Shown piece after piece: positions 23,774 through 31,965 of a stretch of DNA of 64,000 nucleotides. Source of the DNA: a bacterium (GTDB lineage: Bacteria; Elusimicrobiota; Elusimicrobia; Elusimicrobiales; UBA9959); assembly GCA_021811315.1 (NCBI GenBank), contig JAJZPF010000009.1, forward strand, positions 1 through 64,000, in the 5' to 3' direction. Both the position numbers and the translations under genes were made by a program. Every line of letters begins with the position of its first letter. The stretch's first letter is position 1. Under the pieces are notes generated by a model that saw only the letters and a list, made by a program, of their open reading frames with translations, was not told the origin of the DNA and did not search any database.

Positions 23774-25357
23774 TTATCTCGCCAGTAATTTCTGCGCCAG
23801 CGCCTTGCACGCTTCCCTGAGGCCTTTTGAATCCGCCGCTTCGGCTTCGTAAGAGGCGAGTATTTTCCCGGTCTGGACTTCCACGAGGTTTACCGTTATG
23901 TGGTAGGAATCCAGCAGTTTGGACATGGTCCCCACCACTATTTTGGTGACGTTAAGCAGCTTGCCTATCTGCGCCGCGCAGTCCTGTTCCGTGCAGCCGC
24001 TGTTCTGGAATTTCTGCTCGGCCAGGATGGCGTCCATGTTGGCGCGGTCCAGGATGTTGAAAGCGCCGGTACCGACAAGCTCCGTCCGCATCAGGTCCGT
24101 CACTATGGAAGCGTCCGCCTGCGACACGTTCTTGCCGGTGAAGTCCAGCACCGCGAAGATCTCCAGACCGGTCAGCTTCCGGCGGGCTGCCGCGCTGCCG
24201 GGGTCGATTTTAAGCGCCTCGCCGCACCAGGCCAGCGCCTGGCCGCGGGCAGGGGTTTCACCGGCCATGGCCTCGTCGGCCAGGCCCAGGTAGGCCGCCA
24301 CAAGGCCGTCCTTGGCCTCTTTCCTGTCCTTCTCCAGTTCAAGGACGCCCTTGAACGCGGTTTCGGCGCTCCGCCACTTCCCGGTCTCCAAACCGGCCTT
24401 CCCCTCGCCCAGAAGGGCCTCCAGCCTGCCCGCCAGATCGGCGTCCCTGCCGAATTTCAGGCCCAATGAAAACCTGTGGCTCAAGCCCAGCTCTTTCTCC
24501 CGGCTGCTCAGCAGCGCGTAGTCCAGGACCGCATTCCCCAGTTTCACCCCGAAGCCGAAAGTCGGGTCCGGCTTGTCGTAGCCGGCCCGCAGGGAGAGGG
24601 AATCAAAGTTATACTCCACCCCGGCGGCCGGGCGGGCGTCACCCCCATTCTTCTTCCTGATTTCCGCGCTTATCACAAGCGCCCGTTCCAGCAGCCTGAC
24701 CGCGGCCCCGGCGGAAACGTCAAGCGGGAATTCGTCGGTCAGGAACTCCCTTTTCAGGCTGGGCGCCACAATGTTCTTAACGCTCAGGCCCAGGCTGAAC
24801 TCGGCCGGGGAGCTTTCGCCTGAAATATCGACCAGCAGGCCGGCGTCCAGGCCATAGCCCGAGGTTTTGTAGGAGTCCATGCTCCTGGAAACCTGCTTGG
24901 CGGCGAAGCCGAAATACAGCCGGTTCTCCACCGCCTCCGTCCCTATGCCCGCCAGGACAGTCGAGTAGCTGTCAGAGAACTTTCCCAGGGGATTGTTGAG
25001 CGCGTCGGTCTTTATTATCCCGCCGGTATAAAGCTGCCCGCCGCCCAGGCCCAGCGTCAGTTTCTGGAAAGGATGCGCGTAAACTATGAAATCGTGCCGG
25101 GTCTCTTCGAACAACTGGACATGGGTAAGGGACAGTTCTTTGCGCTTGACCAGAGCCAGCCCCGCCGGGTTCCAGTACAGGGCGGAGGCGTCGCCGCCCA
25201 GCGCGGTATAGGCCCCGCCCATGGCCAAAGCCCTGGCCCCGGCGCCCTGGCTCAGCCAGTAACCCGGCAGCCCGCCGGTACCGGTTTCGGCGGCTGAAAA
25301 GCCGGCTGAAAGGGCCAGCGCGAAGAAAAGAACGGGGGTTTTTATCGATTTGGCCAT
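23774..25357 (-). CDS. PorV-like outer-membrane barrel fused to TPR and CsgG domains
   Basis: Signal peptide (1-23) then a PorV/UPF0164-type barrel (about 24-305) beginning GAGARALAMGGAYTALGGD and W-N-P-A-G-L. A helical TPR-like segment (about 310-400) links to a CsgG-type domain (about 403-525) with FAVLDF, an ILDR motif and V-V-G-T. PorV proteins carry type IX secretion substrates in Bacteroidota; CsgG domains form or help outer-membrane export channels. This fusion is unusual. It starts one base after the stop of the NHL protein gene, which carries an NYPNPF-type C-terminal domain, so cargo and carrier may be co-expressed. Confidence 0.85.
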   Translation of the reverse strand: MAKSIKTPVLFFALALSAGFSAAETGTGGLPGYWLSQGAGARALAMGGAYTALGGDASALYWNPAGLALVKRKELSLTHVQLFEETRHDFIVYAHPFQKLTLGLGGGQLYTGGIIKTDALNNPLGKFSDSYSTVLAGIGTEAVENRLYFGFAAKQVSRSMDSYKTSGYGLDAGLLVDISGESSPAEFSLGLSVKNIVAPSLKREFLTDEFPLDVSAGAAVRLLERALVISAEIRKKNGGDARPAAGVEYNFDSLSLRAGYDKPDPTFGFGVKLGNAVLDYALLSSREKELGLSHRFSLGLKFGRDADLAGRLEALLGEGKAGLETGKWRSAETAFKGVLELEKDRKEAKDGLVAAYLGLADEAMAGETPARGQALAWCGEALKIDPGSAAARRKLTGLEIFAVLDFTGKNVSQADASIVTDLMRTELVGTGAFNILDRANMDAILAEQKFQNSGCTEQDCAAQIGKLLNVTKIVVGTMSKLLDSYHITVNLVEVQTGKILASYEAEAADSKGLREACKALAQKLLAR

Positions 25358-25358
25358 T

Positions 25359-28300
25359 TTATTTCACCGCTATCTTGACCTTGCCGGTTTCGCCGCCGGC
25401 CTTCACTATGCAGATATACGCCCCCGCGCCCACATAAATTCCTTTGTCGTTTTTGCCGTCCCAGGGCACGTCGTTGACCCCCAGGCTGCCGCCGGTTTCA
25501 CCCGGCTGTACGCTTTTATGCCATACCAGCGCCCCGAGCAGGTCGTAGATCCGGATCTCCACGCCGGAGTCCGTCTTCAGGCTGTAATGTATCCTGGTCT
25601 GCCCGCCCCGGCCGGCCGTAAAGGGATTCGGATAATTCCCGACGCTGGCCAAAGCGCCGGCCTGGGCCGTATAGGCCACAATTTTGAACAATGAGAAATG
25701 ATTCACCGTCGCCGTAACCCTGCGGCCGGCTTTATCCACGACCGAATCGTAGATGATCTCCCAACGCGCGCCGGCCGGGTTGAAATGCGCCAGCCTGAGG
25801 GAATCCTCGTCCAGCCCGGCCACCTGCCATGGCTCATAAGCTATTGAAATAGTCACGGTCTTCCCCGCCTGTATCGTTCCGGACGACAGGCCGATCTCCC
25901 TGTAGACCCCGATATCCTTCGTGGTGGGATCGCGCGGCGCGGGCGGCACGGCGGCGGCGGACTTTGTCTCTATCACCATGCTGGCCGCTCCGCTGATGGT
26001 GCCGGAGGGGATGCTTACCACGACCTTGTCCCCCCCGCTGCCGAAATCAAAGGTATTATCGCGCACGGGGTTTATCGCGCTCCCTATATTAATTTCGTAA
26101 TGCCGCGTCTGCCCGGCGAGCCCGATATTCCCCGCCGCGTCCTTCGCCACCGCGTGGAAATACCAGGTCCCGGCCGCCAGGCCGGCGGTTATCTGTGTTG
26201 ACGAACCGGCCAGATAGGCGTCGTTAACGCCGGGGACGGTATTGGAGGCCTGGTCGATCCTGTAATAAAAGCCGGCCATGCCGGAAACGGGGTCCGCCCC
26301 CGAAAGCACGAACCGCGCGGCCGTGGAGAAATATATCACGGCAGGATCGGGATGCGACTGTGAGGTGATCGTAGGCGCGGCGGGCGGCGTGGTATCCACC
26401 GTTATGCCGTCGCTCCAGGCGGAATAAGACCCGTAAAGCCCCCGGCCGTTCTTCGCCTTGAGCCGCGCAAAATAGGTTTTGCCCTCCTCCAGGCCCGTCA
26501 ATTGCTTTACAAGTGCCGTCCCCACATCGCCGTCAAAGGCGCTCTTATTGTTCGTGGCTGTATTGGTCCCCGCCTCCAGGTAATACCCGGTGATCCCGGT
26601 TTCAGGGTCGGCGGACGAGCCGATAGTCCAGTTGAAGGTCAGCGCCATGGAGCTTATGAAAATCCCCTCGTCGGCTGGAGTGGAAGGCGCGCCGGTGGGC
26701 GCCGTGTAATCGGGGACGAAAGTGGATACCGCGGTGGCATAGCCCGTAACCGCGCCGTCTCCGTTTTCGGCGGCCACTTTAAAATAATTCGTCGTTTCCG
26801 GACCAAGAGCGGCAATGACCGCCGGGCTTGAATAAGTCGCGGTAAGCACGTTATAACTGCTGTCGTCCAGGGACCGGGCAATTCTGTAAACCGTAGAGGA
26901 GGAATTGCCGTTCCCCGTCCAGGCCAGTGTTACTGTGCCGGAAGAAACGGCGGTCAACTGCGTACCGGACGGTGGATTGGCCAATGTATACTTGGGGGCA
27001 GCGGCCGCGGCATAGGCGGTGGAAAGACCGTTGTGGTTCACGGCCTTCACCCGCGCATAATAGCGGACGGATACTTCCAGCCCGGAAAAGTCGGCCTGTG
27101 TATTGGCCGTGACGGAAGCGGCCAGGATGGGCGAGAAATTGCTGAATTTAGAGATCTCAGCCGAATAGGTGGTTCCGCCCGGATTGCCGTTCTGGTCCCA
27201 GCCGACTGTAAAGCCGGTGGTCGCAAGGTTGGAGAAAGCTACCGAGGCCGGAACAGCGGCCAGGGTATAAGTTGAAACCGCCTGGCCGGAAGTAATATTG
27301 CCGGCGGCGTCCCGGTATTTCAGCGTCTTGCCGTACAGCATGTCCGGTTGTAAGCCGGCGGTAGCGGAGCTGGCCCCGGCCTGCCATGTGGCCCCATTGT
27401 CAAAGGAATAAGGCTGGGCATGCAGACCGGAAATTGAATCGGCGGGCGCGCCGGCGTTCCAGGTGATGGAGGAAAGATAAACCTGGTGGCCGCCGGCAAC
27501 GGGCGGATTAGGAGTCGGCGGCGTCAGGTCGACGGTTATGCCCGCGCTCCACGCTGTGTAGCTCCCGTATAGCCCCGCCCCGTTTTTAGCCTTCACCCTG
27601 GCATAATAGGTTTTGCCCTCGGCCAGTCCGGTTAAAGTTTTCACAGTTCCGGTGCCCGTCTCGGCGTCGAAATAGCCGGCGTCGCTGGCGGCGGTATTGG
27701 TGCCGATCTGCAGGTAATACCCGGCAATGCCGCTTTCCGGGTCGGCGGCGGTGCCGATACCCCAGTTGAAGGTGATGTCGCCAGTTGTGCTGTATAAAGC
27801 CCCTGCGTCAGGGGTGGAAGGTGTCCCGGTCGGCCCGGTGACATCAAACACTGTAAATCCTGTCAGGGCCTGGTCATTGGATTCGTCGCTCTGGTTGGCT
27901 ACACTGTTCACATCCAAAGTTACACCGACATACCTGCTGCCCGCGGTCACGCCGCTTGCGGGAATATTCAGCGCTTTGCTTACGTCTATATAAGAACCGG
28001 CGGCTATCTCCGCGGTGGCGAACTCGGAAAGCAACGGGTCTGAAACCGTAAGGACTGAGTCCTCGGAATACCGTATCCTGGTGGTGGAAGCATTCGCCGT
28101 ACCCGCGCCCTGATTGTAGATACGGAAGGTCACAGTAATTCCCGCGCCGGGCGCCCCGCTGGAAGGATTAACAATGAAATTCTGGACGACAAGATCGGAA
28201 CGCGCCAGTGTGGTTGTTGAAATTCTGTTCAAGCTGTAAGCGATATCGGTTTCCGTGGACAGCTTAACCTCGAAATAATAGGTCGTCGCGGGATCAAGCC

Positions 28301-30869
28301 CTGGGAAGGATTTTGTATTGACGCCGATTGTTGTTGACGACGTAACCGAAGAATACGAACTATTGCTGGACAAGACCACAACATAATTTGCGCCGGGAAT
28401 AGATGCCCATAATGCCGTCAAGCTAGTGCTGGTACGCACCGTAAACATTGGGTTAAGCGCGGTCGCCGAAAGGCCGGAATAGTAAATTGTAATACGGTGG
28501 TTGTCCGCATCAGCGACATATACATTCAAGACATTGTCTGTCGCCACTCCATAAGGATGCTGTAAGGTGTTAGTGGAAACATTCCCCCCCCTGTTGGCGG
28601 CACCCGAAACAAAATCTGCTTGCCCCAAGACAAGCGACGCCTGCATCCCGTCTGAGAGCGGCGGAATGAATTTAACAACTCTGTTGGTGTTGTATTCTGA
28701 TACCCAGACATTTCCCATCCCATCCACATTCACCCCGCGTGGGTCGCGAAGTTTGTTTTGCTGCGCCGTGCCGCCGAGATCCTGGTTAAAGACTGTCTGC
28801 CCCAATACCTGCATAGCATTGGCCCCATCGGCTGAGGGAGCAGCGTATTTCAAAACCCGGTTGTTATTGGCGTCGGCCACCCAAATGTTCGTGCTTTCGC
28901 TATATATGCCGTATGGGGCATTTAATGTGTTTGCGGCAACTGTTCCCCCACGATTGGATAAATTGCCAGTGAAGCTGGTTTGCCCCAAAACAAGGCTGGC
29001 ATTTACGCCATTCGCTAATAATGCCGCGGTGAATTTTAAGATGCGATTATTGCCAGAATCGGAAACCCAGACATTACCACTCTCATCAACCACAACGCCG
29101 GCGGGATACTGCATAGTGTTGGCGGCAGTGGAGCCACCCCTATTGTTCAGATATGAGTTGAAATCCGCCTGGCCCAAGACAAGATCCGCCGCGCCGCCGG
29201 TGGCGAGCGTAGCGCCGTTATAACGCAACACACGGCTATTTCCCTCGTCTGCGACCCACAAATTACCATCCTTATCAACCGCCGCGCTATATGGGTCCCG
29301 CAATGAGTTGGCAGTGGGCGGCAACAGCACGGTGCCCCCTGAAAAATCAGATTGCCCTAATACCCCGTCAGCCGGCCTGCCGGTGGCGAGAGCCTGAATA
29401 GTGTTCCACCAAAGCACCCGGTTATTGGAGGAATCCGCCACAAAAACCCTGCCCCACTTTTTATCGATAGCAACACCATATGGATAATACAGCCCTCTCT
29501 CCTCTATGGAATTAACATTCGCTTTTGTAAAAGTGCTTTGCCCCAGCACCAAGGACGCGGCGGAGCCATTTGCACCAGGGCTTGGAAACTTCAGCACACG
29601 ATCATTGACAGTGTCAGCTACCCAAAAATCTGTGCTGTAGGCATTAATACCTCTCTGCATAGACAAGCTGGTTGAAGACCGGGATACTCCCTGATCCGGA
29701 TTATTTGAGGCAAAATTAGTTTGACCCAAAACCAGATCAGCTCCCACATTTGTTGCAGGTGAGTCATACCGTAGCACGCGGCTATTCTTATAGTCAGAAA
29801 CCGTTACCCGCCCGTTAGCACTATTCACGCTGACATCAAGGGGATAACACAGCGTCATTGATGAAGCATTATTGCCATACATTCCTGCACCCCGGTTGCA
29901 TTCCTTCGCGCTAAAATCAGCCTGCCCAATAACCAGGCTTGCGTTGGGTCCGTTAGACGCAGGGGCATTGAATTTCAGCACACGATGATTAACATAGTCT
30001 GCCACCCACAAATCCCCGGTACTGTAGTATGAACTCATATCAATTCCCAATTGGGAGCCGGGCCCGGTTTGCCCGCCGAAGTAGGCTTGACCATCAAAAT
30101 ACGTATTACTAATAAAATCAGGTTGCCCTACTACGAGGTTGGCATTCATTCCCGTGGCTAACTGCGCAAAAGTAAACTTAAGGACGCGGCTGTTGCCTGC
30201 ATCCGCCACCCACACATCAGAGTTGTCCGGATTTATGGCGACATCGGTAGGATAGTTGAGCGTGTTTTGCCCTACACTTCCCCCTCCATTTGCGGAATTG
30301 GATGTTGCATTGGGTTGGCCTAGAACAATATCCGCCGAAGCCCCAAAACTTGGAGGATTGGGGAACCGCAGAACCCGATTGTTACCGCAATCAGCCACCC
30401 AGACGGCAGTACTCCATAATGCGATGCCGCACGGTTTATTTAGCGTATTACTGGCGGGGGACCCGCCCCTGTTTGCTTTTCCCTGCGTGAAACCCTCCTG
30501 CCCGATTACCCCATCCGCTGCTTGGCCGTTGCCTAGACCAGCTGCATTGGACCATTTCAGCACTCGGTTGTTTTGATAATCCACCACATATACCGCGCCA
30601 TTTTCGGCAACCGCATACGGCTGATTAAAAGTACTGCCTGTGACGACATTTGGATAATTGCTTATCGCATCCGGCTGGCCCAACACCAAATCCGCCGGCG
30701 AACCGTCAGAAATTGCAGCATGCAGGTTATTACCACATAAAATCAGCAAAACAATCGCCGCCACGTATTTTACCGGCGCGCGGCGACACCTCCTGGCGCA
30801 CCAGATCTGTTTGCGCGCACTCACACGCAGGCAGGCAAGCGGCTTAAAATATTCCAAACACGTTTTCAT
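25359..30869 (-). CDS. Giant secreted NHL-repeat / CARDB / FN3 protein with NYPNPF C-terminal domain
   Basis: About 1836 aa. An unusually long charged N-region precedes a signal core ending C-G-N-N-L-H-A-A. Residues about 60-820 hold roughly 13 NHL-type repeats (D-L-V-L-G-Q, W-V-A-D, N-R-V-L-K-F), predicted to form one or two beta-propellers. Then come an FN3-like domain, a CARDB domain, several FN3 domains and a C-terminal FlgD/T9SS-like domain with NYPNPF, I-Y-D-L-L-G and W-D-G-K-N. ATG 30869 was chosen, 30890 is possible; neither has a strong ribosome site. The repeat region is much poorer in GC than the rest. It probably acts on the cell surface. Confidence 0.87.
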   Translation of the reverse strand: MKTCLEYFKPLACLRVSARKQIWCARRCRRAPVKYVAAIVLLILCGNNLHAAISDGSPADLVLGQPDAISNYPNVVTGSTFNQPYAVAENGAVYVVDYQNNRVLKWSNAAGLGNGQAADGVIGQEGFTQGKANRGGSPASNTLNKPCGIALWSTAVWVADCGNNRVLRFPNPPSFGASADIVLGQPNATSNSANGGGSVGQNTLNYPTDVAINPDNSDVWVADAGNSRVLKFTFAQLATGMNANLVVGQPDFISNTYFDGQAYFGGQTGPGSQLGIDMSSYYSTGDLWVADYVNHRVLKFNAPASNGPNASLVIGQADFSAKECNRGAGMYGNNASSMTLCYPLDVSVNSANGRVTVSDYKNSRVLRYDSPATNVGADLVLGQTNFASNNPDQGVSRSSTSLSMQRGINAYSTDFWVADTVNDRVLKFPSPGANGSAASLVLGQSTFTKANVNSIEERGLYYPYGVAIDKKWGRVFVADSSNNRVLWWNTIQALATGRPADGVLGQSDFSGGTVLLPPTANSLRDPYSAAVDKDGNLWVADEGNSRVLRYNGATLATGGAADLVLGQADFNSYLNNRGGSTAANTMQYPAGVVVDESGNVWVSDSGNNRILKFTAALLANGVNASLVLGQTSFTGNLSNRGGTVAANTLNAPYGIYSESTNIWVADANNNRVLKYAAPSADGANAMQVLGQTVFNQDLGGTAQQNKLRDPRGVNVDGMGNVWVSEYNTNRVVKFIPPLSDGMQASLVLGQADFVSGAANRGGNVSTNTLQHPYGVATDNVLNVYVADADNHRITIYYSGLSATALNPMFTVRTSTSLTALWASIPGANYVVVLSSNSSYSSVTSSTTIGVNTKSFPGLDPATTYYFEVKLSTETDIAYSLNRISTTTLARSDLVVQNFIVNPSSGAPGAGITVTFRIYNQGAGTANASTTRIRYSEDSVLTVSDPLLSEFATAEIAAGSYIDVSKALNIPASGVTAGSRYVGVTLDVNSVANQSDESNDQALTGFTVFDVTGPTGTPSTPDAGALYSTTGDITFNWGIGTAADPESGIAGYYLQIGTNTAASDAGYFDAETGTGTVKTLTGLAEGKTYYARVKAKNGAGLYGSYTAWSAGITVDLTPPTPNPPVAGGHQVYLSSITWNAGAPADSISGLHAQPYSFDNGATWQAGASSATAGLQPDMLYGKTLKYRDAAGNITSGQAVSTYTLAAVPASVAFSNLATTGFTVGWDQNGNPGGTTYSAEISKFSNFSPILAASVTANTQADFSGLEVSVRYYARVKAVNHNGLSTAYAAAAAPKYTLANPPSGTQLTAVSSGTVTLAWTGNGNSSSTVYRIARSLDDSSYNVLTATYSSPAVIAALGPETTNYFKVAAENGDGAVTGYATAVSTFVPDYTAPTGAPSTPADEGIFISSMALTFNWTIGSSADPETGITGYYLEAGTNTATNNKSAFDGDVGTALVKQLTGLEEGKTYFARLKAKNGRGLYGSYSAWSDGITVDTTPPAAPTITSQSHPDPAVIYFSTAARFVLSGADPVSGMAGFYYRIDQASNTVPGVNDAYLAGSSTQITAGLAAGTWYFHAVAKDAAGNIGLAGQTRHYEINIGSAINPVRDNTFDFGSGGDKVVVSIPSGTISGAASMVIETKSAAAVPPAPRDPTTKDIGVYREIGLSSGTIQAGKTVTISIAYEPWQVAGLDEDSLRLAHFNPAGARWEIIYDSVVDKAGRRVTATVNHFSLFKIVAYTAQAGALASVGNYPNPFTAGRGGQTRIHYSLKTDSGVEIRIYDLLGALVWHKSVQPGETGGSLGVNDVPWDGKNDKGIYVGAGAYICIVKAGGETGKVKIAVK

Positions 30870-30925
30870 AAACCCGGTTGTAAATGACATAAAAACAGCG
30901 CAGGGCCCCCATAGAATACAATGAT

Positions 30926-30954
30926 GTTATAGCAGAACAACGACTATAAGTCAA
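30926..30954 (-). promoter_or_regulatory. Promoter of the envelope operon
   Basis: On the minus strand TTGACT (30949-30954) and TATAAC (30926-30931) are exactly 17 bases apart. The expected start near 30919 leaves a leader of about 50 bases. Confidence 0.85.
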
Positions 30955-31044
30955 TGGATTGATTATCTTATATATTATGTCGGCCGTGCGCACTTCTCTC
31001 CTACAATTTACTTGCGGAACCGCCGGTAAAGTTCTGGAGGGATA

Positions 31045-31392
31045 ATGCGCGGAGATATTTATTCTATTTTGGGGGACAGGATACGGGAAGAGCGCAAGCT
31101 GGCCGGGCTTACCATGGAAAAACTGGCTGAACTGGCAGGCATAAGCACCAGTTTCCTGGCTTATATCGAGACCAAGGGCAGGAAGGCGAGCCTGGAGACC
31201 ATACAAAAACTGGCCGAGGCTCTGAGGATCCCGGTGGCCAGGTTGTTCGAGACCGCCCCAGGCCCCGGGAAAGACGCGGTTTACAAAGCCACCCGGCAGT
31301 TCGCCCAGTTTATCCGGGACAAAAACGCAGCGGAAACCGCCGGTATCCTTGAAGTGGCCAGATCCGCCGCCAAACACCTGCGCCGGAAATAA
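31045..31392 (+). CDS. XRE-family transcriptional regulator (115 aa)
   Basis: An N-terminal helix-turn-helix of the Cro/CI class (about 8-65) reads IREERKLAGLTMEKLAELAG, then S-T-S-F-L-A-Y-I-E and P-V-A-R-L-F. The rest is a short helical tail. GGAGGG precedes the ATG. It is divergent from the NHL envelope operon, so it is a candidate regulator of that operon, but no operator was proven. It resembles the XRE protein at 42322-42657 in size and arrangement. Confidence 0.9.
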   Translation: MRGDIYSILGDRIREERKLAGLTMEKLAELAGISTSFLAYIETKGRKASLETIQKLAEALRIPVARLFETAPGPGKDAVYKATRQFAQFIRDKNAAETAGILEVARSAAKHLRRK

Positions 31393-31459
31393 AGCCGGAC
31401 AAAATCCGCTTCATGACCGCGCTTATCCCGCCGGCAAACCGTAAAAGCGCCGCCTACGT

Positions 31460-31861
31460 TCAAAACACCTCTTTTATCCCGCCCGCCACGGCGGCGAACG
31501 GAACAACCTCCACCTTGTCGTGTAATGAATAACGCTTTTCGCCGGGGTAAATTACGGCTATACGCTCAAGGGCCAGGTCTTTCAAAGCCGTAGTCATTGA
31601 TGGGGGTCAGGCGCGGCGCGTCCTCGCGCTTGCATTCAACTCCCAGCAGCTGCCGTTCTTAACCAGTAAAAGGTCCAGTTCCGCGCCGCCGTGAGTGCCC
31701 TGGTAATAGACCTCGTCGAAGTAATTTACAGACCCGGGGTTTGCCAACTGCCGGGCCAATGTGGTTTTGCCGCATTGCCGCGGCCCTATAAGGGCTGTTA
31801 CGCGGCTGCGTTTCGCCGAGGTTTTTAACCGCCTTAAAAGGGCGGCGCGCTTGATTTGCAT
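31460..31861 (-). pseudogene. Degraded AAA_14 / DUF4143 ATPase
   Basis: The first part reads MQIKRAALLRRLK and has an intact Walker A (GPRQCGKTT) and A-R-Q-L, as in the DUF4143 ATPase family of about 400 aa. After S-V-N-Y-F-D it jumps straight to E-V-Y-Y-Q-G-T-H-G-G-A-E-L-D-L-L-L, which belongs near the C-terminus. The C-terminal end then continues in two other frames: V-E-C-K-R-E-D-A-P-R-L-T-P and A-L-K-D-L-A-L-E-R-I-A-V-I-Y-P-G. So a large internal deletion and at least two frameshifts are present. Confidence 0.85.
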
Positions 31862-31910
31862 ATTTTCTTACACCATGAAATAGGAAAGTGCAGCTTTCGA
31901 TTTTCATGGC

Positions 31911-31927
31911 GGCGCTTTTTAAGCGCC
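31911..31927. terminator. Hairpin downstream of pbpC
   Basis: GGCGCTT-TTT-AAGCGCC is a perfect 7-bp stem between the end of pbpC and the ATPase pseudogene. No T-run follows on the minus strand, so a terminator function is uncertain. Confidence 0.35.
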
Positions 31928-31965
31928 AAGCGGAGCCAGGGCTGAAAAAACCAGTCTTTCGTTCT

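Noticed and set aside
31607-31861. An intact 84-aa ATPase gene starting with Walker A
   Set aside because: The C-terminal family segments lie in other frames directly downstream and most of the middle is lost, so this is the first part of a pseudogene rather than a small functional gene.
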